From Catenulispora acidiphila DSM 44928 (GTDB taxonomy: Bacteria > Actinomycetota > Actinomycetes > Streptomycetales > Catenulisporaceae), in the NCBI RefSeq assembly GCF_000024025.1, contig NC_013131.1, forward strand, positions 6,820,001 through 6,884,000: a stretch of 64,000 bases of DNA, read 5' to 3'. The notes under the pieces were generated by a model. That model did not search any database. It was not told where the DNA came from and was given only the letters and a program-made list of their open reading frames with translations. Shown one piece after another: positions 48,172 to 57,564 of this stretch (position 1 is its first letter; each line of letters starts with the position of its first letter). A program made the position numbers and the translations under genes.

Positions 48172-49332
48172 CTACTTGATGCCGGCCGCCGTGCACTTGG
48201 CGGCGAAGTCGCCGGTGCAGACGTCGGCGGCCTTCTGGTAGCCGTCGGTGAACGGCAGGGTGATGTTGGACTTGTCCACCACGACCGGGGTCGCCAGGTA
48301 GGACGGGACATCACGGTTGCCGGTCGGGTCGTGGACCACGGCCGGCGCGGTCGGCTTCTGGCCGGACAGGACCTGGCTGGCCAGCTTGACGGCCACGTCG
48401 GCCTCGCCCTTGACCGGCTTGTAGATCGTGAAGCACTGGTCGCCGTTGAGGATGTTCTGCAGACCGGTCGCGGTCGCGTCCTGGCCGGAGACAGCCACCT
48501 TGCCGTTGAGGCCCTGCTGCTTCAGGACGGTGATGGCCGCGTTGGCCATCTCGTCGTTGGCGACCATGACCGCGTTCAGGTCCGGAGCGCCCTGCAGCAG
48601 CTTCTGGAACACCGACTGCGCGGTGCCGGCCGGGTTGTCCCAGTTGCCGGACTGGTCGCCGGCCTGGGTCCAGCCGGTCTGCGCCTTCAGCACGCTGTCG
48701 TAGCCCTGCTTGAACAGCGTCGCGTTGTTGTCGGTCGCGGCGCCGTCCTCCTCGACGTACTTCACCGCGGTCTTGCCGGCGACCTGGGTGCACTTGGTCA
48801 GGGCGGTGCCCTGCGCCTTGCCGACGGCCACGTTGTCGAAGGAGACGTAGTACTGCGCGGTGCCGCCGAGCGTGAGCCGGTCGTAGTCGATGGTGACGAC
48901 GCCCTTGGCCTGCGCCTGCGCCTCGATCGCCTTGGCCGAGCCGGAGTCCAGGTTGGTGAGCATCAGCACGCCGACGCCCTCGTTCAGCATCGACTGCGCC
49001 TGCGAGGTCATCGTCGTGGCAGAACCGTTGGAGTTCTGGATGTCACAGGTCAGGCCGTACTGCGCGCACTGCGTCTTCAGCTCGTCGGGGTCGGAGTTGA
49101 CCCACCGCGGCGAGGAGTTGGTGTCCGGCAGCAGGATGCCGACCTTGTTGTTCTTGTACGTGGGCGTGCCACTGCTGCTACTGCTGCTGCTGGAGCCCGC
49201 AGCGGCGCTGGTCGTCGAGCTGCCACCGCCCGTGGTGGAACCGCTGCTGCTGCTCTTAGAGCTACTGCATCCAGCTGCGCTCAACGCAACCGCGGCGCCG
49301 AGTGCGGTGATTGCGAGTATCGCCTTACGCAT
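48172..49332 (-). CDS. xylF: Xylose-binding lipoprotein XylF
   Basis: A 386-aa solute-binding lipoprotein. The signal peptide ends in the lipobox ALSAAGC, with Cys22 the lipidated residue, followed by a long Ser/Gly/Thr linker (about residues 23-56). The two-lobe sugar-binding fold follows: VGILLPDTNSSPRWVNSDPD and ANDEMANAAITVLKQQGLNGKVAVSGQDATATG are typical of XylF. It is the first gene of the minus-strand operon xylF-xylG-xylH-ROK; a 206-bp spacer between xylF and xylG has no gene that I can see and may hold a processing or attenuation site that lets the binding protein be made in excess. Confidence 0.93.
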   Translation of the reverse strand: MRKAILAITALGAAVALSAAGCSSSKSSSSGSTTGGGSSTTSAAAGSSSSSSSSGTPTYKNNKVGILLPDTNSSPRWVNSDPDELKTQCAQYGLTCDIQNSNGSATTMTSQAQSMLNEGVGVLMLTNLDSGSAKAIEAQAQAKGVVTIDYDRLTLGGTAQYYVSFDNVAVGKAQGTALTKCTQVAGKTAVKYVEEDGAATDNNATLFKQGYDSVLKAQTGWTQAGDQSGNWDNPAGTAQSVFQKLLQGAPDLNAVMVANDEMANAAITVLKQQGLNGKVAVSGQDATATGLQNILNGDQCFTIYKPVKGEADVAVKLASQVLSGQKPTAPAVVHDPTGNRDVPSYLATPVVVDKSNITLPFTDGYQKAADVCTGDFAAKCTAAGIK

Positions 49333-49938
49333 GGGAGCTTGCCCCTTTCTGGTTCCGCACGTCGCCTACCCCCGGGAGGCGCCGCCGATATGTTGACGCG
49401 CAAAACCTATTCGGGTCCGGACCATGATCGCCATGAGGTAGCGGACACGAATCCGCCATGAACGCGTCACGAAACGGCAACGTAAGAACCATTCGATGAC
49501 ACAGAGCAGCCATCGGGCCCGGACAACCCCCTCGTCGGGGCCGGAACTGGGCGCTCTGCGAAGTTTCGTAGGAACGCCGGTCCGGGAGCGGTGGCGGGCG
49601 GGGGTCCGGGGTGCGCACCTCAAATACGCTCAACGCGCGATGCGCCCGGACGGTGCGGTTGCGACGGCTGGTGTTGGACGGACGAGGCGCACGGGACCGG
49701 CGAGGGTGCATTGGTGGCGGGGGGCAACCTTGATCGCGATGTTGCGGGATGCTTGGTGCACTAATAGTCGCTCGTGGGCGATAGGTAGCCCTTATCCCGA
49801 TTTCGGACGAAATCTCAGGCAGCGCGCCTTTGATGTCTTCGACAAAGGAGTGAGGAGTCCAGAGCCTGCGCCGGCCGCCCGTCCGCGACCTTTGCCGACA
49901 AGCTCCTAACAAACTCCTGCGCGCTGGAATCGTGGTGG
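49333..49938. other. 606-bp gap upstream of xylF, no gene supported
   Basis: I see no convincing gene. The region must carry the xyl operon promoter. It is noticeably less GC-biased in places, for example around 49395-49415 and 49785-49810, and has CTCCTAACAAACTCCTG near 49903-49919. No clear palindrome for the ROK protein was found by eye. Confidence 0.5.
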
Positions 49939-50808
49939 CTAGGCCCAGTGCGAGGGTCGGGCGAGGCCGTCGGGGATCTTCGTACCCTGATCTGCGAGCG
50001 CCGCGTTCAGCTGTGTCTGCGTCAGGAATATCGCGCCGGTCAGATCCGCCCCGGCCAGCTTCGCATCGCGCAGATCGGCGCCGATCAGATCGGCCCGCCG
50101 CAGGTCAGCGCCCGAGAGGTCGGCGCCGATGAGGTAAGCGCCGCGCAGGTCCGCTCCTTGGAAGTCCGCACCTGCCAGCCGGGCGCCGATGAGGTCCGCG
50201 CCGCGGCGGTCCTTCTTCCGGCCGCCGCCGATGCCCGCGCGCGTCAGGGTGCTGACTTCCGAAAGCAGTTCGCTGACGCCGGCGCGGTGCGCGGAGAGGT
50301 CCAGCGCCAACAAATCCTCCAGCGGCAACCGGGACAGCCGTTCGGTCTCCTCGGCGGACCAGCCGACCTCGGTGCGCAGGGCTGAGGCCGAGGCCAGCGT
50401 CTCGGCCTCGGCCAGGTACCACAGCATCTCGTGCAGCTGGCGCATCACCGGCAGCGCCGCGAACATCTGCGGGGCGCTGTGCGGCGCCTCGCGCCACGAC
50501 ACGCCGCCGAACGTCTGTCTCGACAGCTTCTGGCCGGCGCCGAAGCAGTCGTACACCGTGCAGCCCTGGAAGCCGCGGCCGCGCAGTCCGGTGTGGATCG
50601 AGCAGCGGTCGTCGGCGGCCAGGTTGGGGCACGGCGTCCCGGCGGACTTGTCGACGGCGAAGTCCTGGGACGCCGTGAACGCCAGCCCCACGCAGCACAG
50701 CGCGAAGCAGTTCGCGCAGTCGGCCGCGAGATCGGCACGACTGGTGCGCTCGGTGCGCTCGGGGTGCTCCTTGCGCTCCGCGCGCTCCGTGCTTTCGTTG
50801 CCCTGCAT
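49939..50808 (-). CDS. Cys-rich (YkgJ-like) / pentapeptide-repeat fusion protein
   Basis: A 289-aa protein in two parts. After a charged arm with repeated ER (STERAERKEHPERTERT), residues about 30-100 hold eight cysteines: DCANCFALCC, GTPCPNL, DDRCSIH, FQGCTVYDCFG. The C-x2-C-x3-CC and C-x-IH/CxxYxC pattern resembles YkgJ-type iron- or zinc-binding clusters. A helical segment follows, then from about residue 205 a run of roughly twelve pentapeptide repeats (ADLIG ARLAG ADFQG ADLRG), which fold as a right-handed beta-helix. Function is unknown; pentapeptide proteins can mimic DNA or act as scaffolds. Single gene. Confidence 0.85.
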   Translation of the reverse strand: MQGNESTERAERKEHPERTERTSRADLAADCANCFALCCVGLAFTASQDFAVDKSAGTPCPNLAADDRCSIHTGLRGRGFQGCTVYDCFGAGQKLSRQTFGGVSWREAPHSAPQMFAALPVMRQLHEMLWYLAEAETLASASALRTEVGWSAEETERLSRLPLEDLLALDLSAHRAGVSELLSEVSTLTRAGIGGGRKKDRRGADLIGARLAGADFQGADLRGAYLIGADLSGADLRRADLIGADLRDAKLAGADLTGAIFLTQTQLNAALADQGTKIPDGLARPSHWA

Positions 50809-50838
50809 GGGAAGCGGCGCCTGTCCCTACCTCCAGCC

Positions 50839-51765
50839 CTAGAGCTGGCGCATCACGTCGGAGGCGATGAGCTCCATGTGGTCCAGGTCCTGCAGGTCGA
50901 GGAACTGCAGGTACAGGCGCTGCGCGCCGATGCCGGCGTAGCGCCCGATCTTCTCCACAACCTCTCCCGGCGTGCCGGCCAGTCCGTTCTCGCGCAGCTC
51001 GGCCGGCTCGCGGCCGATCGCGGCGGCGCGCTTGGCGAACTCGGCCTCGTCGCGGCCGACGCAGGCGACCAGGGCGGCGGAGTACGTCATCGACTCCGGC
51101 GAGCGGCCGTTGGCGCTCACCGCCTCGCGCACGGTGGTGAACAGCTTGTCGCTGTCGTCGAAGGGGCGGAAGGAGGTGTTGAACTCGCTGGCGTAGCGGG
51201 CGGCCAGGCGCGGGGTGCGCTTCGGGCCGCCGCCGCCGAGGATGATCGGCGGGTGCGGCTTGGTGGCCGGCTTGGGCAGCGCCGGGGACTCCGAGACGGC
51301 GTAGTGCTCGCCCTTGAAGGTGTAGGTGGCGCCGTCGGGGGTGTTCCAGAGCCCGGTGATGATCTCCAGCTGCTCCTCCAGGAGCCCGAAGCGCTTCTCC
51401 GGGAAGGGGATGCCGTAGGCGGTGTGCTCGTCCTCGAACCAACCGGTACCCAGACCCAGCTCGACACGGCCCGGACCGGCCATGGCGTCGACCTGCGCGA
51501 CGGAGATCGCCAGCGGGCCGGGCAGCCGGAAGGTGGCCGGGCTGACCAGCGTGCCGAGCTTGATGCGGCGGGTGTCGCGGGCCAGGCCGGCCAGGGTGAT
51601 CCAGGCGTCGGTGGGACCGGGCTCGCCGGTCACCTCGCCCATCTTCAGGTAGTGGTCGGAACGGAAGAACGCGTCGAAGCCCAGGTCCTCGGCGGCCTTG
51701 GCGACGGTGAGGAGCGTGTCGTACGAAGCGCCCTGCTGTGGCTCGGTGAAGATGCGCAAGTCCAT
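50839..51765 (-). CDS. LLM-class F420-dependent oxidoreductase, TIGR03621-like group
   Basis: A 308-aa luciferase-like TIM-barrel enzyme. It shows DLRIFTEPQQGASYDTLL at the start, DLGFDAFFRSDHYLKMGE, RVELGLGTGWFEDEHTAYGIPFP and HPPIILGGGGPKRTPRLAARYASEFNT, all standard for actinobacterial F420-dependent oxidoreductases. The first residues after the ATG at 51765 are used because upstream codons read into the short intergenic space; GTGCGAGGCTTG precedes. Substrate unknown. It is divergent from an aminotransferase gene, 91 bp apart. Confidence 0.88.
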   Translation of the reverse strand: MDLRIFTEPQQGASYDTLLTVAKAAEDLGFDAFFRSDHYLKMGEVTGEPGPTDAWITLAGLARDTRRIKLGTLVSPATFRLPGPLAISVAQVDAMAGPGRVELGLGTGWFEDEHTAYGIPFPEKRFGLLEEQLEIITGLWNTPDGATYTFKGEHYAVSESPALPKPATKPHPPIILGGGGPKRTPRLAARYASEFNTSFRPFDDSDKLFTTVREAVSANGRSPESMTYSAALVACVGRDEAEFAKRAAAIGREPAELRENGLAGTPGEVVEKIGRYAGIGAQRLYLQFLDLQDLDHMELIASDVMRQL

Positions 51766-51856
51766 GGGGCAAGCCTCGCACACCGCGGACCGTCCCCGAG
51801 GACGCCCGGGCCGGTCCTGCCCGGTCGTGGCGGCGCCGGTACGGCAGGATGGCGGT

Positions 51857-53020
51857 ATGCGCCTGCCCTACCTCAACAGCCGCCTGGCCCCGATGGGCAC
51901 CACGATCTTCGCCGAGATGTCCGCGCTGGCCGTCGCGACCGGCTCGATCAACCTCGGCCAGGGCTTCCCCGACACCGACGGGCCCGAGGAGATCAAGCGC
52001 GCCGCCGCCGAGGCAGTGCTGTCCGGACGCGGCAACCAGTACCCGCCCGGACCCGGCATCCCGGAGCTGCGCACCGCCGTCGCCGCGCACCAGAAACGCT
52101 TCTACGGCCTGGACTTCGACCCCGACACCGAGGTCCTCATCACCGCCGGCGCCACCGAGGCCATCGCGGCGGCGATGCTGGCCCTGCTCGAGCCGGGCGA
52201 CGAAGTGGTGGCGTTCGAGCCCTACTACGACTCCTACACCGCGTGCATCGCCATGGCCGGCGGCGTCCGCGTCCCGGTGACCCTGCGCCCCCCGCACTTC
52301 CGCCCGGACCTGGACGCCCTGCGCGCCGCCGTGACCGACCGCACCCGCCTGCTCCTGCTGAACACCCCGCACAACCCGACCGGCATGGTCCTCACCCGCG
52401 CGGAATCCGAGGCCATCGCGCAGCTCGTCCGCGAACGCGACCTCCTGGTCGTCACCGACGAGGTCTACGAACACCTGACCTTCGGCCCGGAGCACATCCC
52501 CCTGGCGACCCTGCCCGGCATGCGCGAGCGCACGGTGACCATCGGCTCAGCCGGCAAAACCTTCTCCTTCACCGGCTGGAAGGTCGGCTGGGTAACAGCG
52601 CCCCCGGCACTGGTCTCCGCAGTCCGCAGCGCCAAGCAGTTCCTCACCTACGTCGCCAGCGGCCCGTTCCAGTACGCCGCCGCAACAGCACTGGCCCTAC
52701 CGGACGCATACTTCAGCACCCTGCGCACCGACCTGGAACGCAAACGCGACCTCCTCGCCGACGGCCTGACCGCAGCCGGCTTCGAAGTCTTCCGCCCAGA
52801 CGGCACCTACTTCATCACCACCGACATCAGCGCCCTGACCCCCAAGGGCGGCATGGACTTCTGCCGCGAACTCCCCGAACGCTGCGGCGTCGTAGCCATC
52901 CCCAACCAGGTCTTCTACGACGACACCGAAGCCGCCCGCAGCCTGGTCCGCTTCGCCTTCTGCAAGAAGGACGAGGTCCTGACCGAAGCCGTCGAGCGCC
53001 TGGGGCGTCTGAAGGGGTAG
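51857..53020 (+). CDS. PLP-dependent aminotransferase, class I/II (DapC/kynurenine aminotransferase-like)
   Basis: A 387-aa fold-type I aminotransferase. The N-terminal INLGQGFPDTDGP motif, substrate and cofactor residues in LLLNTPHNPTGMVL, VVTDEVYEHLTF and the Schiff-base lysine in GSAGKTFSFTGWKVGW (about residue 238) are all present. This subfamily includes N-succinyldiaminopimelate aminotransferase and kynurenine/methionine aminotransferases; the conserved motifs do not separate them. ATG 51857 is used, with GGCAGGATGG upstream. Single gene on the + strand. Confidence 0.92.
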   Translation: MRLPYLNSRLAPMGTTIFAEMSALAVATGSINLGQGFPDTDGPEEIKRAAAEAVLSGRGNQYPPGPGIPELRTAVAAHQKRFYGLDFDPDTEVLITAGATEAIAAAMLALLEPGDEVVAFEPYYDSYTACIAMAGGVRVPVTLRPPHFRPDLDALRAAVTDRTRLLLLNTPHNPTGMVLTRAESEAIAQLVRERDLLVVTDEVYEHLTFGPEHIPLATLPGMRERTVTIGSAGKTFSFTGWKVGWVTAPPALVSAVRSAKQFLTYVASGPFQYAAATALALPDAYFSTLRTDLERKRDLLADGLTAAGFEVFRPDGTYFITTDISALTPKGGMDFCRELPERCGVVAIPNQVFYDDTEAARSLVRFAFCKKDEVLTEAVERLGRLKG

Positions 53021-53089
53021 CGCGAGCGCGGCGAGCTGTTCGCCGTCAGCGAAAGCACTCGGGCTCCGGTTGGCGCGCTGAACGGCTGA

Positions 53090-53499
53090 CGCCCCTGGAC
53101 CCTTCTGCGACGCCGGTCGCGATCCTGGTCGTTAGGGTGCCGGGTGCGGGCAAGAGCACGCTCGCCGAAGGACTGGCTCGGGAGCTGCGCGCGCCGGTGT
53201 TCTCCATGGAGTGGCAACTCGGGACGCTGACGCCGTTCCGGAATGTGACTAACGAGAATCAGACTCCGGTGGCGGAGATGATGCTCGTCGGCGCGCTCGC
53301 TCGGCAGCTGCAGCTCGGACTGGACGTGGTGACCGACGCGACCGGTCATGAGGTCGAGGGCGGGACCGGTATCGGCGGGTTGCCGCAAGCCTCGGAGGCG
53401 TGGTCCGAGCCGCACCTCATCATGGACTCTGCGACACAGGATGCTGGGACGACACTCAAGCGTGTGCTGGACGCGGTGGCGACGGGGCGGAGCAGCTGA
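53090..53499 (+). pseudogene. Broken P-loop kinase/ATPase gene
   Basis: An open frame of about 135 codons encodes a start of a P-loop protein, TPVAILVVRVPGAGKSTLAEGLARELRAPVFSMEWQLGTLTPF, with Walker A GAGKST, typical of small AAA/zeta-like kinases of actinomycetes. No start codon is found before the P-loop in this frame. After GLDVVTDATGH the expected middle (Walker B, Arg-rich lid) is missing and the frame jumps to what looks like the C-terminal end (PHLIMDSATQDAGTTLKRVLDAV). I read this as a gene with a lost start and an internal deletion. It lies 70 bp after the aminotransferase and before a terminator. Confidence 0.6.
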
Positions 53500-53523
53500 G
53501 AAACAAGGCCTCGAATAGGACGC

Positions 53524-53560
53524 CGCGGTCCCGGTCCGCACGAGGCAGACCGGGACCGCG
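53524..53560. terminator. Hairpin terminator, convergent genes
   Basis: CGCGGTCCCGGTC (53524-53536) pairs perfectly with GACCGGGACCGCG (53548-53560) across an 11-nt loop, between the broken P-loop gene and the rpf-like gene. Confidence 0.85.
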
Positions 53561-53580
53561 AAGCTCGCAGAGCTCACAGG

Positions 53581-54650
<1,070 letters not shown>

Positions 54651-54674
54651 TCGGAGCGCGCAAAACGGGACGAT

Positions 54675-56132
54675 TCACCCCACTCGGCGGCGGTGTCCGG
54701 GGTCCTGGCGCGGCATCCGCTGCGCCGTCGGCGGTACCGGCGCGGGCAGCGTCGCGACCTCGGTCAGCTCCTGCTGGTACAGCGCCGCGGCGTCCGGCAG
54801 CTTCGGGAACGAGGTGTCCGGACGGGACATACGCAGCGTCCTGGTCATGTCACCGACGGTATGGCGCCGCCACTGGCTGATGTTCGGCTCCCACACCCCG
54901 AACCGCCGCTCCAGGAACCGCAGCGTCGAGGTGTGGTCGAACAGCTCCGAGCAGACGTAGCCGCCGGCGCTCCACGGCGAGATGACCAGCGTCGGCACCC
55001 GGAACCCGAGCCCGGCGGGACCGGCGATGCCCTGGCACTCCGCCGGCAGCGGGTCCACCGTGATCCACTCCCCCGGCGTCCCGGGCGGCGCGGTCGGCGG
55101 CGGCACGTGGTCGAACAGACCGTCGTTCTCGTCGTAGGTGATGATCAGCAGCGTCTTGGCCCACACCTGAGGGTGCTGCCCGAGCGCGTCCAGCACGTCC
55201 CAGATGTAGTTCGCGCCGGCGCCGGGCAGCCCCGGCGGGTGCTCGCTGGCCTCCGGCAGCCCGATCGAGGGCATGTACTGCGAGTTCAGCCAGCTGACGG
55301 CGGGCAGGTCGCCGTTGGCGATGTCGTCGGCGATCGCCTGCGGCGGCCGCGGCTGCATCCCGTTGATCCACAAGGACGAATCCTGCGGCGCCTGCTGGAA
55401 CTGCTGGAACCAGCCGAGGTCCGAGCCCGCGGTGTTGGGGACGTAGTAGCGCCAGCTGATGCCCGCGGCCTCCAGGCGCTCGGCGTAGGTGGTCCAGCGG
55501 AACGGCGCCGGGTTGGCGTTGCTCACCACCGGCCCGCCGGCCGCGCCGTCCGGGTCGTTGGTGCCGCTGATCGCGAACAGCCGGTTGGGATGCGTCGGCC
55601 CGAAGACCGAGCAGTGGTAGTTGTCGCAGATCGTGAAGGCGTCGGCGAGCGCGTAGTGGAACGGCAGATCCTGCTTGGTCAGGTAGCCCATGGACCACGG
55701 GCCGCCGTCGGTGGCGCGGTGCGCGGCCATCCAGCCGTCCATCGCGCCGCCGTTCCACGAGGTGTGCTGGGCGTGCCAGCCGTGGTCGGTGCTCGGGTAC
55801 TTGGCTCCGCTGGTCTTGGTGGTGTCGACGCGGAACGGCAGGGTGTAGCCGTCGGGGTTGGCCGGGTCCGGCTGGTAGAAGACCGGACGGCCGTCCGGCA
55901 GGCGGATCGCCTCGCGGTCGTCGAACCCCCGGACTCCGGACATCGTGCCGTAGTAGTGGTCGAAGCTGCGGTTCTCCTGCATCAGGATCATGACGTGCTC
56001 GATCTGGTCGAGCGAGTGCAGCCGCAGATCCGGGGCGGCGGCGGCCATCGCCTTGGTCAGCGAGGCCGGCAGCGACAGCGCCGAGGTGGCGGCGGCGGTG
56101 GTGGTCAGCAGGCGGCGGCGGGTCAGTGACAT
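54675..56132 (-). CDS. Secreted phosphoesterase of the phospholipase C/acid phosphatase family
   Basis: A 485-aa enzyme with a Tat-type signal (SLTRRRLLTTTAAATSALSLPASLTKAMAAA). The family motif HVMILMQENRSFDHYYGTMSGVRGFDD (residues about 45-72) and later DAFTICDNYHCSVFGPTHPNRLFAISG, LLIITYDENDGLFDHVPPP and SGGYVCS-type region are characteristic of PF04185, which includes bacterial phosphatidylcholine-specific phospholipase C and acid phosphatase AcpA. Without biochemical data, substrate is open. ATG 56132 has AGGAGCCCGCGC upstream; the longer upstream frame is not family-like. Confidence 0.92.
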   Translation of the reverse strand: MSLTRRRLLTTTAAATSALSLPASLTKAMAAAAPDLRLHSLDQIEHVMILMQENRSFDHYYGTMSGVRGFDDREAIRLPDGRPVFYQPDPANPDGYTLPFRVDTTKTSGAKYPSTDHGWHAQHTSWNGGAMDGWMAAHRATDGGPWSMGYLTKQDLPFHYALADAFTICDNYHCSVFGPTHPNRLFAISGTNDPDGAAGGPVVSNANPAPFRWTTYAERLEAAGISWRYYVPNTAGSDLGWFQQFQQAPQDSSLWINGMQPRPPQAIADDIANGDLPAVSWLNSQYMPSIGLPEASEHPPGLPGAGANYIWDVLDALGQHPQVWAKTLLIITYDENDGLFDHVPPPTAPPGTPGEWITVDPLPAECQGIAGPAGLGFRVPTLVISPWSAGGYVCSELFDHTSTLRFLERRFGVWEPNISQWRRHTVGDMTRTLRMSRPDTSFPKLPDAAALYQQELTEVATLPAPVPPTAQRMPRQDPGHRRRVG

Positions 56133-56249
56133 GCGCGGGCTCCTGTCTTTCCCAGAGGACTGAGATGGCGTCCTCCCCTGGCAAGGTAATCGCCGACGGT
56201 GGATTCGGGGAGAACGTCCGGCTGCCCGCCGGTGCCGGATGATGGCGGC

Positions 56250-56741
56250 GTGACCGTTTCCGTTGTCTGGGCCCGCGAGCCCATCCCGTCCGGACCGAGC
56301 GTCTTCCTGGCCGGTCCGACCCCGCGCTCCAAGACCGTCGCTTCCTGGCGTCCGCAAGCGATTCAGGCTTTGGACGCGGCATGGCAGGCGCCGCGGACGC
56401 TGCACATCCTGGTGCCGGAGAACCCCGGCGGTCTGCGCGAAACCGAGTACGAGGACCAGATCGAATGGGAATGGGAGGGTTTGGACCGGGCTTCGGCGAT
56501 TCTGTTCTGGATCCCCCGAGATCTGCGCACTCTGCCGGGATTCACCACGAACGTGGAGTTCGGATTCGTCGCGGGCTCCGGCCGAACGGTGCTCGGCTGC
56601 CCGCCGGAGTGCCCGAATCCGGAAAGGAATCGCTACCTGATCCGCCTGGCGCGCAGGTTGGGCGTAGCCGTGACGGAGACGATGGCTGACACGGTCGCAG
56701 CGGCGATGGAGATCATCTCAATGATCGACGTCACACAATGA
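56250..56741 (+). CDS. Nucleoside 2-deoxyribosyltransferase-like protein
   Basis: A 163-aa protein. The start PSVFLAGPTPRSKTVASWRPQAIQAL and the later DQIEWEWEGLDRASAILFWIPRDLRTLPGFTTNVEFGFVAGSGRTVLG match the PF15891 group of nucleoside 2-deoxyribosyltransferase-like proteins, with the nucleotide-binding AGPTPR and acidic E in NVEFG. It may act in nucleoside salvage or phage defence; neither is shown. The GTG at 56250 is chosen from the conserved beginning; an ATG upstream at 56199 would add a low-complexity arm. Divergent from the phosphoesterase gene. Confidence 0.85.
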   Translation: MTVSVVWAREPIPSGPSVFLAGPTPRSKTVASWRPQAIQALDAAWQAPRTLHILVPENPGGLRETEYEDQIEWEWEGLDRASAILFWIPRDLRTLPGFTTNVEFGFVAGSGRTVLGCPPECPNPERNRYLIRLARRLGVAVTETMADTVAAAMEIISMIDVTQ

Positions 56742-56867
56742 TCTCGAACCGTCTACGTTTGAGGCCGGTATTTAGGGTTAACCCTCTCGTCTGTGCACTC
56801 GCCGTCAACCCGTTGCGGTAGCGTGGCGAAGCACTTCGCACGTCCAACAACAATGGGGGTACCACCA

Positions 56868-57413
56868 ATGTCCACCACGCGTGGCGTCCGGATTCTCGTC
56901 GGCACGGCCCTGGCGTCATCCATCATTCTGCTCGGGGGCTGTGCTTCGTCCGGCACCACTCCGGCTGCCGGCGGCAGCACCTCGAACCCGCTGGGCGGGA
57001 GCACGTCCCACTCCACGGCGGCGTCCACCGGCGGCTCGTCCAGCAGCTCCTCCTCGGACGACTCCAGCAGCAGCAGCTCCTCCTCCTCGGACGACTCCAG
57101 CAGCAGCGGCGGCCTGACCGGCAACAGCAACGACCCGGGCTGCTCGGCCGCGGAGTCGGACGTCACCAGCGGCACGACCGCGATGAGCAACGCCGGCAGC
57201 GACCCGGCGGGCGCGCTGGCGGCGATCAAGGCCATCGGCGACAAGCTCCACGCCGACGCCGGCAAGTCCACCAACCCGACCGCCGCCGCGGCGATCAAGA
57301 AGGTCGGCGACGACTACGTCAACGTCGCCACCCAGGCCGCCGCCGGCAAGGCGCCCGACACCACCTCGATGGTGAACGACGCGACCGCGATGGCCACGGC
57401 CTGCGAGGGCTGA
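56868..57413 (+). CDS. Hypothetical Ser-rich lipoprotein
   Basis: A 181-aa exported lipoprotein. The signal peptide ILVGTALASSIILLGGCASS has a lipobox LLGGC with the cysteine at residue 25. Residues about 26-85 are a Ser/Asp/Gly-rich disordered tract with two near-identical SSSSSDDSSSS runs. The last about 95 residues have a small alpha-helical domain (SAAESDVTSGTTAMSNAGSD..ALAAIKAIGDKL, with Cys pair PGCSA and TACEG). Not recognised. GGGGGT precedes the ATG at 56868 by 7 bp. Confidence 0.85.
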   Translation: MSTTRGVRILVGTALASSIILLGGCASSGTTPAAGGSTSNPLGGSTSHSTAASTGGSSSSSSSDDSSSSSSSSSDDSSSSGGLTGNSNDPGCSAAESDVTSGTTAMSNAGSDPAGALAAIKAIGDKLHADAGKSTNPTAAAAIKKVGDDYVNVATQAAAGKAPDTTSMVNDATAMATACEG

Positions 57414-57452
57414 CCCAGGTCGCGAGAAGACAACACGGGGAAGCGGTAGAGA

Positions 57453-57481
57453 CGGTCCGGCCGGGGATTCCGGCCGGACCG
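57453..57481 (+). terminator. Hairpin terminator after the lipoprotein gene
   Basis: CGGTCCGGCCGG (57453-57464) pairs perfectly with CCGGCCGGACCG (57470-57481) across a 5-nt loop, followed by CCTTGCGTT. Confidence 0.85.
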
Positions 57482-57524
57482 CCTTGCGTTCACGGCTGTC
57501 TGGGCACGTAATCAGCACGTGTAT

Positions 57525-57564
57525 CAGTACTCAGACACACCGGTTCTCAGTACTCAGACACACC
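57525..57564. repeat. 17-bp direct repeat over the stop codon of the Ig-like protein
   Basis: CAGTACTCAGACACACC at 57525-57541 and 57548-57564, 23 bp apart. The second copy contains the complement of the gene's stop (57554-57556). Confidence 0.85.

Noticed and set aside
49325-49912. Protein-coding frames on either strand upstream of xylF
   Set aside because: No ribosome binding site, no family similarity and composition like non-coding frames; treated as intergenic.
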